A stretch of DNA of 64,000 nt from Amborella trichopoda. Taxonomy: Eukaryota; Streptophyta; Magnoliopsida; Amborellales; Amborellaceae. The stretch is taken from assembly GCF_000471905.2 (NCBI RefSeq), contig NW_006499436.1, positions 5,141,272-5,205,271 of the forward strand, in the 5' to 3' direction. The translations under genes and the position numbers were made by a program. Shown piece by piece: positions 24,601-32,331 of the stretch. Numbering within the stretch: position 1 is the first letter of the stretch; each line of letters begins with the position of its first letter. The notes under the pieces are model-generated. The model searched no databases and had not been told where the DNA came from. It was given only the letters and a program-made list of their open reading frames with translations.

Positions 24601-27059
24601 ATTTGGTGGGTGTTGGTAAATAAAGGAGTCTCTAGAGGATTTATTGACATGGTGAGGGATGTGTACGATGGAGCTCAAACCAGTGTAAGGACAGCTACTA
24701 AAGAGACAAGTGAGTTTTCAGTGACAACAAACCTACATCAGGGGTCAACATTGAGCCTATATCTATTTAGTTATTAATGAGTCAACTACACATCTACAGG
24801 ATGAGGTACTGTGGTGTACATTGTTTGTGGTTGACATAGCTTTGATTGACGGCAACGTAAAGTTAGAATTTTTGAGGGATGCTTTAGAATTTAAAGGTTT
24901 TAAAATTAGCCAAACTAAGATAGAATATATAAAATGCAAGTTTAGTAATAGTAGCAATAGAAACATGGAATTAACTATGATCGATGGTCAAGAAGTACTT
25001 GAAAGAGATTATTTTCGATATCTTTTATTGATAATCCATGAGAATGAAGAGATTGAGGAAGATATCACGTGTAGAAATAGAGCTGCGTGGACGAAGTAGA
25101 GATGTGATCATCAAATTTCAATGAAACTGAAGGGAAAGTTCAATAGGACTGTTGTACGACCAGCCACGCTTTACAAGACATAATGTTGGGTGATCAAGAA
25201 ACATATCCATAGTAGAATGAGTTTAACTGAGATGAGGACATTGAGATGGATGAATGGCAAGAGAAGAAAAGGTAGAATTAAGAATGAATACATTCGAGGG
25301 AACTTAGGGGTGGCTGCAATAAGCGATAAGAGGGAAAGTAGACTTATATGGTTTGACCATATGCATTTCAACCTAGAACAACGCTGGTTAGGAGGGGCGA
25401 TTTGTTCAAGTGGAAGGCTATAAAAGGGCAAGGAGAAGCCCAAAAAGACATGGATGGAAGTCGTGAGAATAGATATGGTGACATATGGTCTTACTGAGGG
25501 TATGACCCTTAATAGAGTGGAAAGGTGGAACAAGATTTGTGTAGCCAACCCAAAATAATTGAGATGAGGCTCGGATGATGATGAATTAGGGGTGGAGATA
25601 GATTTTCAAGCAATCATAGGGATTTTGGTGCCAGAACTCCATGTTCAGATAACTTTTGGATGTGCGTGTTACTTTGGTTACATTGATTTAAACAGCGGTC
25701 CGCCCAGCACCTAGGCGGGCGGCGTGGCCTGGGTGCATCGCCCAGGCTTGGGTGGACCAACTAGGTGGGCTGTCCCTAGGCGCCTAGGGGGGTACTTGTT
25801 TTTTTTTTGGATTATAAAAAATGAATGGATATGTTTTTTTAATACAAAATCTAGACCTAAAACAAGATTACTTGACACCTCTTAGTCCTTTTTGAACCTA
25901 TGCCTCCTAGGTTCTTGGCGGCCTAGACCTCCCTGGCTGCCTAGGCGCCGCCCAATGTTTTTTAGAACATTGTTTTGTTATTTAAAATTAACACCTTTTA
26001 CAAACCGCATCCTTGATATGAACATGTACAATAGTGTCACCCTTTTGAAATGCTATAAGCCAAAATTATCAAGACCAATCCCAAGTGCAACGTACGGTGG
26101 TCCTATCTAGTCCAAACCAGTTTGACGGGTCGGTCCAATAGATTGGACTGGTATGAAAGAAAAGCAAATTACAAAAAGGAATCTAAAAGATTATCAAAGC
26201 AGTCAAAATGGTATGACTCATTGGATCGACCAATTTTGGCCGGTTTTAGGTTTTTCGCTTTGTTCATCAAATCAGACCTAATTTGGGCCCACTTCCTAAT
26301 TCAACTAGTTCTGTCTTTATGACATTGTGATGAACTAGTGTTCAAGAAGGCGGATTTGGCTGCCTAGGTGGGTGACTAGATACTTGGGCAGCCTGCACAT
26401 AGGGGGGCAGGGGTGCTCTAGGCCCTTGACGATGATATTGGGGGGTTGTGTTTGTTACTAAACCCCCTTGTGATTGTGCAGAACATTTGTTTTTATTGAA
26501 TAATATTGTTTCACAGTTTTGTGTGGGTTAGTTTTTCGTGCAGTACAAACTTAGACATACATGACTTTGAAACTTGAAATTGAATAAATAAAACTTTAAA
26601 TTAGTGAAAATTAGTCGAAATTCCTCCATGGTGCAACATTATAGTCTCAATACCCATTACATGTCAACATGCCATTACAAGTCAAAAAAGTCACTAATGC
26701 CAAATTAAATATAAAAAGGAAATCACCCAAAAATTTAAAAAGAGGCGGCAGTCAAATAGAAAAAAATAAAATAAAATTACCTTTTTTTTAATTTTTGGAC
26801 AATCTAAGGAAATAATAAAGTAGAAAAAAACCTAGCATTTCAATAAGAGCCAATAATCTAAAATTAAAAAGGCAAAATAAAATAAAAAGCAAATCTAAAC
26901 CGAATATTTGTAATTATTTATAGATGTCACCAAATCCTAAACGAACAAATGAAATCATTTAACTTTCAAAACCAATCAAACTTGGCTCGAATCAGACCTT
27001 TGGTTGTCGAAAGACCTCTTTTGCAACCACTGCAATTCGCATTCTTGCAAACCCCTCTG

Positions 27060-27135
<76 letters not shown>

Positions 27136-30100
27136 GTGTGTGTGTGTGGTGGTGGTAGAGAGTATATATATATATATAGTAGAGAGAGTAGTAGTGTACG
27201 TGTACGGTCGGTGGGTACGGGGTGGGGTAGGGTAGGTANNNNNNNNNNNNNNNNNNNNNNNNNNNNNNNNNNNNNNNNNNNNNNNNNNNNNNNNNNNNNN
27301 NNNNNNNNNNNNNNNNNNNNNNNNNNNNNNNNNNNNNNNNNGAGAGAGAGAGAGGGATTCGTTGTGGATTGTCCTTGGGGTGGAGGTGAGAGATATATAT
27401 ATATATATATAGAGAGAGAGATTCGTTGCGGATTGTCCTGGGGGGGGTAGGGGGGTGGAGGCGAATTTTTGTTCAATATTTGCCAGTAATTTCAAGGAAT
27501 AGCTTACCAGAGACCGATACAATAAGGCTACGAAAAGCTTATGAATACCTTTTCACAAGGAATACTGTTAACCTTTAATGTGTGTTTGTTTGTGTCGTTA
27601 ATTTTGACCAGTAGATTAGAACATGATAGATATTTTACGAAGTGGCAAGGGCATATATATTATGCAACAATAGGATATGTGAGATGATTTTAATGGTAGA
27701 AATATATCACAGACAATTACCACCAGCTTCTTGGGAGGCATGTGGGATTTCTTGTGAGTTAAAGGAAAGCAAAGATTGAGAGAGGGAAAGGGGAGAAGGA
27801 AAAAGGAAGAGGAAATTGGTTACCCTCTTTCTCAAGTTACCTGCAAATTGTTCATTCTTATTTTATGTGATACATGATTCCCTCAGTTAAATCTCTAAAT
27901 AACTCCCTGTCATTTTGCTGACATTATTTGTAAAACCATTTACAAGTTCACATTTCTGAGGTGTTTATCATTGGTTCCCCCCCCCCCCCCTTCTTCCAAA
28001 ACAAAAAAAAAGGTGAAATTTGTGTTACTTTGTGGATTTACTGGTACTCTTTTTTTTTTTTTTTTTGTGGTGCAATGGTGAAGGTGTATTGCATATTTAC
28101 CACATCTAATATATGTTTATGCTTTCTAATGAGTTTTTCAGGACTTGAGGCAGATTAAGGGGATACCCACTACATACAGGATGACTAATAAACCACCACC
28201 TGTTAGACATTCACCTTATGTTTCTGGCGTTCTGCGGCCCCTTAAGGTATTCTTTATCTTTTGGTACATGCCTTTTCTTAGGATGTCTTGATGTCTTTTT
28301 TGAACAGTTTGAACTGTTAAAAGGATGTCTTGATCTATCAATTTAGCCCTGTTCATATCTGCCTTGTTCATGTCTAACTTAAAAGTAATCTGGGCAGCCT
28401 GCCATAATTTGGACCTGAAGCGAAACTGAATCAGTTTATTATCAGTAGGAAAGATAACCTGGAATGAACCGACCCATTTATAGCTGTGTGATTGAGATAA
28501 CCCTGTTACAATTTCTTTTGGTATCATTTTTCTCTACTTTCTTTGCTAGGTCCTTATTGGTTCTTTCCCAAAATATAGTAGTTTTTTTGGGAATCTTCTT
28601 TTTATCTTTTGTTTTGAAATATCATAGCATTTTTAAAATCAAAGTAAGTATGAAGAAGTTATCTGCATTTTATAGCACATACCCTTGAAGTCCTAATTTT
28701 CTTTGCAGTTAATTGACTTAGTCTGGGAATAACATATAGGCTTTTCTAGAGGGAGAGCGCGCTGCATATTTGGCAAGCGAAACCAAAAGCAAACTGATAC
28801 ATGGTGCAGCTGAAAGGATTACAGGCCATTATTATGAAATAGCATGGGATGTTGTCAATGTGGTTGGTTTTCCAGCTTTTCATTTTATATGAATTATACT
28901 ATCATTTTAGGTTACCACTTTAGTAGCAGACATCATTTCCAATTCATCTTTACTTTGCATAAACTCTTCTGTTGATGAAATAATGGCCTGATTGAATAGC
29001 AACGGAGGACAGAGTCCTCGCTGCAACGGCTCAGGCAAGGAGCTCAGAGACGAGGTGGTGCGAGCTCAGATGCATCTGACCACAATATCTCTGATACTGA
29101 TAAGATTTGCATGCAGTTATTTCTTGATATCCAGGTAAAACTTAGCTATAAGAGAAATTTCTGGTTTCTGAAGTTTATCATATCAATAGTGCTATAAAAA
29201 CTATATACTTCTTTTTGGTTTCATCATGGCAATTTCAATGTCTTTTGTTACTTTCATTCTTGTCAAATATCAGAAACTTCCTTTGATAATTGCAGCCTTT
29301 TTTGTCGATATACAAGTTGATGAAAAGCTTCGTCTTATAGTTGAAGTAAGAAAAGATGGACTGCTAGGCTACTTCGACATTGTATAAATGTAATAATGCA
29401 ATATACAAAAAACATTGAAATGATTTTTTAGTCAGATGATACGAACAACTTATGCTTGGAGAATTTCCAAATTGAGAACCTAATATTCTGTATATACAGC
29501 TTGCATAATCCTGGTGTTAAAAAAATTACACTTCTTTTTGGTTTCATCATGGCAATCTCATTGTCATAACATCCAGGGACTTACATTTTTGTTGAATTTC
29601 AGAAAACACCTTTTGATAGTTGCAGCTTTCTTGTTGATATACAAGTTCCTGAAAAAACTTAGTCCTGTATTTGGAGAAAGGATAGAAAGTCAGATGATGC
29701 AGAGAAGTTATGCTTACTGGTTTTCCAAAATGAGAACCTTAATATTCCTTATATACAGTTTCCATAGTAGTGGTATTAGAATTTGGTGCTTGATTTCTTT
29801 ATAGTACAGTTACTACAGAAAAGGTTTCATTTGAAGTACTTTTGTTGCTCTGGACTTTGAATTTTTAAGCTTTTTGATTGACACTTTTGGATTTTCACAA
29901 TCCATCCATATACATTATATTAAAATAATATTGTTATAAAAGGAACTGGGTGCTTCTTTCCTTCCCCCCTTTTTTTTAATAACTGGCTTTTATATCGAAA
30001 TAATTCACTTTTCTTCATTTTCACTTCTTACTCGTTTAGATTACGTTAAAACTGTCTGTTGTTACACAGGCCTTGGTAGTGGTACAATGCTCTTTTACTG

Positions 30101-30755
30101 ATCCTTCGTCAATAGTGAACTATGTTAGCCTCCAAGAAAATGGATGTCTTAACCCTCGCTATCCCTTACGGATTCGCTTTCCTCATGACAGAAGAGGAAA
30201 CTGCATCCTCCAATAAGAAAAAGGAACGTCTTGTCTGTAAATGCATAGGGATTTTCCAGCATCCTAGTGAGCGAACCATGCTCTCCTTCCCCTAGGAAAA
30301 GGCTACTCCTGCATTCCATATAAGGGACTTTCTATTTAAAGGTGAAAATTCAATGGATAGTAAATCTTTTCCTTTTCCTGGTTCATCATAAAGTCAGTGA
30401 TTAAAATGCTAACACTCGTTTAATGCATGTACATTGTACCCTAGAATACATTGATCATCTTGATTGTGGTCAGTTTGCATTGGTTGCATTGATGGGAGCA
30501 CCTGTATGTAGTCCATGAGTCATGCATGCGAGCATGTCAAAAAAGCATGCATCAAGGCATAATATATGATCATTTTGTAGCATATTATCTCTTTCTTTGA
30601 TGGCTTTAGGTTTCTTATCTTAAGCTTTCCCTTGTTGCCAGGAATATGGGAGGAACCTATCCACTATTGGAGTTCAAGCAGCCGATATTCCTGCATACCA
30701 TTCGCTTTGGCAGTGTCTGGCTCCTACAGATATGCAGACGAACATCAGATTTTAG
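9149..30755 (+). CDS. COG2: COG2: conserved oligomeric Golgi complex subunit 2 (12 exons, 769 aa)
   Basis: COG2 belongs to lobe A (COG1-4) of the eight-subunit tether that captures recycling vesicles at the Golgi. The coding join is 9149-9613, 10261-10467, 20751-21087, 21241-21402, 21525-21624, 21729-21944, 22066-22213, 23115-23315, 28142-28246, 28740-28859, 29000-29134, 30642-30755. All junctions are GT-AG and the phases agree, giving 2,310 bases including TAG. Family marks are DLFGDPHDSQPLWF and FDPDAYVADLRRFVPLESLR near the N-terminus (COG2 N-terminal coiled-coil domain), NLPFIANMEKRIQSAASLL, LHVFDFLANSILKEV, NYKASLDFLAHLEGYCPSR, and TDKICMQLFLDIQEYGRN near the C-terminus. The length matches the Arabidopsis subunit (about 756 aa). 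No stop or frameshift was seen, so it looks functional. Introns 2 (10.3 kb) and 8 (4.8 kb) are swollen by transposons. Confidence 0.93.
10261..10467 (+). CDS. COG2: COG2 exon 2 (residues 156-224)
   Basis: Acceptor TTTTGCAG, donor GCTGAG|GTATGT, phase 0 at both ends. Reads VEKLILELPSTPADW...LLERIASEMNRLKFYMAHAE, the second helical segment of the N-terminal domain. The next exon is 10.3 kb away. Confidence 0.92.
10468..11119. repeat. Start of COG2 intron 2 with a 100-base tandem duplication
   Basis: Two copies of a 100-base unit lie at 10650-10749 and 10750-10847, each beginning ATTGTTGCTTGACT, containing TAGTAGTAGTGGTGGT and ending AAGGGAAATTTATNAAAGTA. The copies differ by a few bases. The region to 11119 otherwise holds TGATGATGATG and ACTACTAATAATAATGG simple repeats. 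Confidence 0.7.
11120..12398 (+). mobile_element. L1-like LINE 3' fragment (zf-RVT and start of RNase H), in COG2 intron 2
   Basis: Broken frames on the + strand read FHRMEGTRVKFWTNIWIGHTPLR, then SIPSRVQVFSWIALHERLLTVDQLQRR and EEDSNFHLLLHCALSRAVW, the zinc-binding domain at the C-terminal side of plant LINE reverse transcriptases. WVLWAERNNRIFWG and the beginning of an RNase H-like domain (VGAVILNLDGCS) follow. There are several frameshifts, so it is dead. A close relative in the same orientation lies at 41303-43080. It stops abruptly at the LTR-like sequence that begins at 12399. Confidence 0.82.
12399..13100 (-). mobile_element. LTR-like sequence of a minus-strand LTR retrotransposon
   Basis: Starts TGATGCATTATAAAATTTACC, which matches the LTR end next to the primer-binding site at 18946 (TGACGCAGTATAAAATTTACC). 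On the minus strand it shows a TATA-like TTATAAAAGCTGG (about 12653) followed by a GAGAGAGAGAACCC leader, the usual order in an LTR. Here the LTR edge abuts LINE sequence, not a primer site, so it would be the 3' LTR or a solo LTR. The inner limit is uncertain. Confidence 0.45.
13308..14350 (+). repeat. Left arm of a ~1 kb inverted repeat
   Basis: Pairs with 14960-15999 in reverse complement. Landmarks shared by the arms (left/right): CAGAAACCC near 13319 and GGGTTTCTG near 15990; AAGAGTGCCCACC near 13414 and GGTGGGCACTCTT near 15891; CCAAAATGGGTGGGTTTTAC near 13650 and its complement near 15647; AAGGGGATCTCCCC near 14321 and GGGGAGATCCCCTT near 14985. Roughly 80-85 percent identity by eye. 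The arms yield mirrored open frames on opposite strands, which are not genes. Confidence 0.8.
14351..14959 (+). repeat. Spacer of the inverted repeat, with a doubled primer-site-like motif
   Basis: Begins with an A-rich tract, then carries ATTATGGCGACTCCATTGGG twice (about 14380 and 14414). TGGCGACTCC-TTGGGGA resembles the primer-binding site that follows the 5' LTR in Tat/Ogre-type plant Ty3/gypsy elements. The rest of the spacer has no long frame or recognisable protein. Confidence 0.5.
14960..15999 (-). repeat. Right arm of the ~1 kb inverted repeat
   Basis: Reverse complement of 13308-14350. Its inner end begins GATAGCTCAGTGGGGAGATC, which looks like the 5' part and A box of a tRNA gene, followed about 35 bases on by TTGCGATCC, a poor B-box match. 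This may be a tRNA-like or SINE-like head within the repeat, but no full cloverleaf could be drawn. Confidence 0.75.
16043..17500 (-). mobile_element. LINE ORF1-like fragment (DUF4283-type plus proline-rich linker)
   Basis: Minus-strand frames from about 17434 down read SLQSVFSNPHVICRLLSNGK, ILSLQKWNPSLG, then WVTLEGIPLHLLVYQGLSNP and a second frame with GKIVILTSTESANLIP and YKITVTVQGLDRHERPQPDH. This is the pattern of the DUF4283 RNA-binding region of plant L1-like ORF1 proteins. From about 16990 down to 16043 the frame continues as a Pro/Ser/His-rich linker of some 300 residues without a stop. Frameshifts at about 17100 and 17235 show decay. Confidence 0.65.
18083..18295 (-). pseudogene. 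Arg/Ser/Tyr/Pro-rich fragment resembling an RS/RGG tail
   Basis: The minus-strand frame contains GRLGRGRGRYSPPHRSYN, then HRGYSPRMKARSRHNPSPRG and GYSPHMYLHSRRSPSLH. The RGYSP/RRSP pattern resembles the C-terminal tail of plant SR splicing factors; it may equally be the basic N-terminus of a retroelement ORF1. Further down (about 18080-17640) a broken frame continues with Asn/His/Pro-rich sequence. Too short to assign. Confidence 0.35.
18317..18931 (-). mobile_element. Ty3/gypsy gag N-terminal remnant
   Basis: A 158-codon minus-strand frame starts (without needing its own ATG) in a coiled-coil segment, LREIENKILRRQVEELTLRLAQ, and passes into an acidic repeat with FDEEP, IFDEDPIFDEEQ and DESDIIFDEDPIF. 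An LRRQVEELT-type coiled coil followed by FDEEP/IFDEE acidic repeats is typical of the gag leader of plant Ty3/gypsy elements. It lies just downstream of the primer-binding site at 18932-18943. No pol domains follow in this orientation. Confidence 0.65.
18932..18943 (-). other. Primer-binding site for initiator tRNA-Met (minus-strand LTR element)
   Basis: The minus strand reads TGGTATCAGAGC, the classic plant LTR-retrotransposon primer-binding site complementary to the 3' end of initiator methionine tRNA. Two bases beyond it, at 18946, the LTR edge TGACGCAGTATAAAATTTACC begins. Confidence 0.8.
18946..18971 (-). mobile_element. Truncated LTR end of the gypsy remnant
   Basis: Only about 25 bases match the LTR-like sequence at 12399 before the two diverge completely, so the 5' LTR was cut off almost at its inner edge. 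Sequence beyond 18972 looks like ordinary intron. Confidence 0.5.
18972..20750. other. Rest of COG2 intron 2
   Basis: No gene or intact element seen. It contains a purine tract made of AAAAGAAAAA units (about 19596-19708) and a G-rich tract (19193-19225), both simple repeats. GCATACATGCA-type repeats occur around 19770-20110 and 20285-20345. The intron ends with a usable TATGGCAGTACAG acceptor at 20750. Confidence 0.5.
20751..21087 (+). CDS. COG2: COG2 exon 3 (residues 225-337)
   Basis: Reads NLPFIANMEKRIQSAASLLD, then GHCFVAGLEHRDTSAIYNCL and a DDYQQIKRLIEKDCKFLLEI segment. The acceptor is the second of two closely spaced AGs; the first (20745) would shift the frame into a stop. Donor CATCCG|GTGCAT, phase 1. 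Confidence 0.92.
21241..21402 (+). CDS. COG2: COG2 exon 4 (residues 337-391)
   Basis: Acceptor GATTTTCAG, donor CTTGAAG|GTAAGA. Encodes NSGLHVFDFLANSILKEV and PTEFLRNYKASLDFLAHLE, both very conserved among plant COG2 proteins. The exon enters and leaves in phase 1. Confidence 0.93.
21525..21624 (+). CDS. COG2: COG2 exon 5 (residues 391-424)
   Basis: Encodes GYCPSRSAVSEFRSRAVYIE and FIRQWNIGVYFSLR. Acceptor ATGTAAG, donor CTGAG|GTATTT. Too short to appear as a long open frame; found by following the protein family and phase. Confidence 0.92.
21729..21944 (+). CDS. COG2: COG2 exon 6 (residues 424-496)
   Basis: Encodes FQEIASALDLALMV, then LNQSVQLLECLRSCWKEDV and LSDKFLRLSLELLSR. Acceptor TTCCTTAG, donor TCAAG|GTTGGT; the split arginine codon is completed by exon 7. 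Confidence 0.92.
22066..22213 (+). CDS. COG2: COG2 exon 7 (residues 496-545)
   Basis: Encodes YATWLSVGLAARKGNAAT, a Ser/Gly/Asn/His-rich linker (SGSASTHAGNTSSHPGGEW) and ASPEDFIY. Acceptor ACAATGCAG, donor TTTAT|GTAAAC, phase 0. Confidence 0.9.
22214..23114. other. COG2 intron 7
   Basis: About 900 bases of T-rich intron. No repeat or coding signal was recognised. Confidence 0.6.
23115..23315 (+). CDS. COG2: COG2 exon 8 (residues 546-612)
   Basis: Encodes VMHDVDILVTVVNGDYMEN, then VLSQVRQSISSAGKRLVDL and MDTMIEGLVEKSVE. Acceptor TTTTCAG, donor TTGAG|GTCAGT, phase 0 on both sides. Confidence 0.92.
23996..24300 (+). mobile_element. Mutator-like MITE, truncated copy in COG2 intron 8
   Basis: Contains ACACCTCAAAATCCATTAG, GATCTCGACTTTGAGATGC, a CTTATAACATATTATC box and CATTTTCAAGATTTTCAAGT, in the same order as the intact copy. 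The right terminal repeat is missing. Confidence 0.6.
24540..25590 (+). mobile_element. RTE-clade LINE 3' fragment
   Basis: Reads VFIDLEKACNWVPKELIWWV, GVSRGFIDMVRDVYDGA, TSVRTATKETSEF and NLHQGSTLS, the reverse transcriptase motifs of plant RTE elements. It then gives IDGQEVLERDYFRYL, MSLTEMRTLRWMNGKRRKGR, IRGNLGVAAISDKRESRLIW and a final KGQGEAQKDM. It ends in a GATGATGATG tail (about 25573), characteristic of RTE. Stops and frameshifts are frequent, and the YADD-equivalent aspartates appear as FVVDIA (first Asp replaced by Val). Confidence 0.85.
25690..25965. mobile_element. GC-rich inverted-end element, probably hAT-like
   Basis: The edges carry facing GC-rich sequence, CAGCGGTCCGCCCAGCACCT at the left and GCCTAGGCGCCGCCCAATG at the right, around an AT-rich core, with CCTAGGCG repeated in both orientations. 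An end beginning CAGCG and the CCTAGGCG repeats resemble abundant plant non-autonomous elements, but no target duplication could be settled. A fragment with related CCTAGGTGGGTG sequence lies at about 26340-26430. Confidence 0.4.
25966..27060. other. Intron filler, no gene
   Basis: AT-rich COG2 intron DNA with A-rich stretches (26740-26930). No protein domain or complete repeat recognised apart from the CCTAGGTGGGTG fragment near 26360. Confidence 0.5.
27061..27430. repeat. GA/TA/GT microsatellite with an assembly gap
   Basis: An uninterrupted (GA)n tract runs from 27062 to about 27133, then GT and TA tracts, then 103 N (27239-27341), then (GA)n and (TA)n again. The phrase GATTCGTTG-GGATTGTCCT occurs twice (about 27356 and 27420). 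Long open frames on both strands here are microsatellite artefacts. Confidence 0.95.
27239..27341. other. Assembly gap (103 N)
   Basis: Run of N flanked on both sides by GA-rich microsatellite in COG2 intron 8; the true length is unknown. Confidence 1.
28142..28246 (+). CDS. COG2: COG2 exon 9 (residues 613-647)
   Basis: Encodes DLRQIKGIPTTYRMTNKPPP and VRHSPYVSGVLRPLK. Acceptor TTTTTCAG, donor CTTAAG|GTATTC, phase 0. Confidence 0.92.
28740..28859 (+). CDS. COG2: COG2 exon 10 (residues 648-687)
   Basis: Encodes AFLEGERAAYLASETKSKLI and GHYYEIAWDVVN. Acceptor ACATATAG, chosen because the later CTTTTCTAG would put stops in frame; donor TCAAT|GTGGTT. Confidence 0.9.
29000..29134 (+). CDS. COG2: COG2 exon 11 (residues 688-732)
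   Basis: Encodes QRRTESSLQRLRQGAQRRGG and SDTDKICMQLFLDIQ. Acceptor TTGAATAG, donor ATCCAG|GTAAAA. Confidence 0.92.
29207..29800 (+). repeat. Diverged tandem duplication in COG2 intron 11
   Basis: Two copies spaced 323 bases apart. Shared phrases include ACTTCTTTTTGGTTTCATCA (29207 and 29530), TGATATACAAGTT (about 29307 and 29634), GTCAGATGAT, TTATGCTT and CTTATATACAG-type sequence. No coding role; the overlapping 96-codon frame is incidental. Confidence 0.75.
30642..30755 (+). CDS. COG2: COG2 exon 12, final (residues 733-769 and stop)
   Basis: Encodes EYGRNLSTIGVQAADIPAYH and SLWQCLAPTDMQTNIRF, then TAG. SLWQCVAP-type sequence near the end is the conserved C-terminus of plant COG2. Acceptor GTTGCCAG. 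Confidence 0.92.
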   Translation, partial: EYGRNLSTIGVQAADIPAYHSLWQCLAPTDMQTNIRF

Positions 30756-32164
30756 TGTATTTATTCTGTCATACACCACTTTGACGTTGGGTAGATCACT
30801 TTTTGAGGTTGCAATGCATTCGTTGAGGCTGTTCTTTCTCCTTTTACTGATAATTGTCATGTCTTGATGTTGATTTAGCATTGCTGGTCTCTCTCTCTCA
30901 ACACACACACACAGCAGATGACAGATTCTAGAGAAAGCCTTCTGAGATAGCCACATGAGGTAGCAATGCTATATCTGTTCATTCTCCTATTGTGGGCTGA
31001 TAAGGGATATCAGTAATGCATTAGTGTTAAATACCTTTACTTGCCATCTCTGTTTCTCTTTCGAACATTGCATCTCTCTCTCAAATTTTTATCCACAGGG
31101 CCTATTTGCTTGTTGATTTATGAATTTACTGTTTATAGGGACTATGAAATACGGGCAGGCCGATTAATTTGGATTTCTTGAGAGACATGGGATAGAATAG
31201 GAATGATACGGAGAATATTTATTTGGATTTCTTGTAAAGATTCAGTTTGAATTTGACTCCATGAAAAATTCCATCCCCTATTGCCTGTAACTAGGGACTC
31301 GGGTCTTTTTCCGTTTGTGGCTTTTTTTTTTCCTCATTTGGTTTTGGGCAAGATTTTGAATTTGTGAATGTTCGAACTCACCAGTTATTAATCATCATAA
31401 TTATTAGTATTTTTTCAACTATTTAGTGTCGGCTATACAATTCCTAGTTTGCTATTTTGTTCTAGGTATTTTGCACGCACACTAGTAATTAGTGTGAGTG
31501 CAAAATACCCACAAGCATGTGACTACAAAGATTGACATAAGTAGCTATGATTACATACCACGAGAAGGGTGTTTTTAGCTGGTTAAATAATAAATATGCA
31601 AAAGAATTGTATGCTATGAGAAACTATTTATCTGTTATATGGGGGTCACAATTATTCCTAGCCATTTGATGTGAAATTGGATAGGTTGGGTAATGTCATA
31701 AAGTTCGAGAAATTGTTTTGGGATTTTGAGCCTAGTCAATAACACTCTAACGACCATCCCTCCATTTGAAATCTGATGGACAACAGTGATTTGTGTTCTT
31801 TTTTATGCAAATAGGCTATTCTTTTACAATTTCTAAATCGGTGAGAGAATCACTTTTAAAAAATTTCTTCGTATCAATTTATTTCATTTTTCGTGCCTAG
31901 TATAATACCATTTTCGGTCTGATGAATCCAACATTAGTTGACAATTATAAGAGACTAAGAGAGATCACTTATTTCTTTTGCCAGTACCATTGACAGTCCA
32001 ACTAAAATTACTTGATTGGGTTGATAGATTGAATTCTCCGTTTGCACAAACATATCATATCAGAATTTCATATTGGGTCTTGAGCGGTCCATCTGAAGAT
32101 CTCAACAGGAACATACGCACTAACATGTTGATGGAGTTCCTTTCTATTTTATTTTTTATTCTTC
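30756..32164. other. COG2 3' region and intergenic DNA
   Basis: Presumed 3' UTR followed by gene-free DNA. It contains an (AC)n tract at 30901-30913, a 45-base hairpin at 31465-31509, and a fragment related to the dispersed repeat (ATTTGATGTGAAATTGGATAG near 31660). No clear polyadenylation signal could be singled out. Confidence 0.5.
31465..31509. repeat. Near-perfect 20-base hairpin
   Basis: GGTATTTTGCACGCACACTA (31465-31484) and TAGTGTGAGTGCAAAATACC (31490-31509) are reverse complements at 19 of 20 positions around a 5-base loop. It lies about 0.7 kb downstream of the COG2 stop. Function unknown. Confidence 0.85.
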
Positions 32165-32331
32165 TGATAATACTTTAGAGAGGCAGAGATAACTCTCACG
32201 TATCTTTCATTAACGGAGAGAAGATGAATATACAAGGGGTTATTACATATGACAGATGACACGTACCAATCTAAATGGGTAGTGTAAAGAATCTCAAAGA
32301 ATATATTTTAATTAATATATATCTTTTAATA
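32165..32331 (-). mobile_element. 3' LTR of a copia element
   Basis: Shares TGATAAT...AGAGGCAGAGA, CTTTCATTAAC, TATACAA.GG.TTA and TCAAAGAATATATT with 33842-34049. It is shorter by about 40 bases (missing the segment around 33965-34000). A purine-rich tract on the minus strand (AGTTTGAAGGAGA) adjoins its inner edge at about 32332-32346. Confidence 0.8.

Larger units (their letters stand above)
23316..28141. other. COG2 intron 8 (4.8 kb)
   Basis: Expanded by a MITE copy (about 23996-24300), an RTE LINE tail (24540-25590), a GC-rich transposon-like block (about 25690-25960) with a fragment at 26340-26430, a GA/TA microsatellite with an assembly gap (27061-27430), and AT-rich filler. The host sequences near both splice sites are undisturbed. 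Confidence 0.7.

Noticed and set aside
26976-27522. Frames of 148-176 codons on both strands
   Set aside because: They cross a microsatellite and 103 N.
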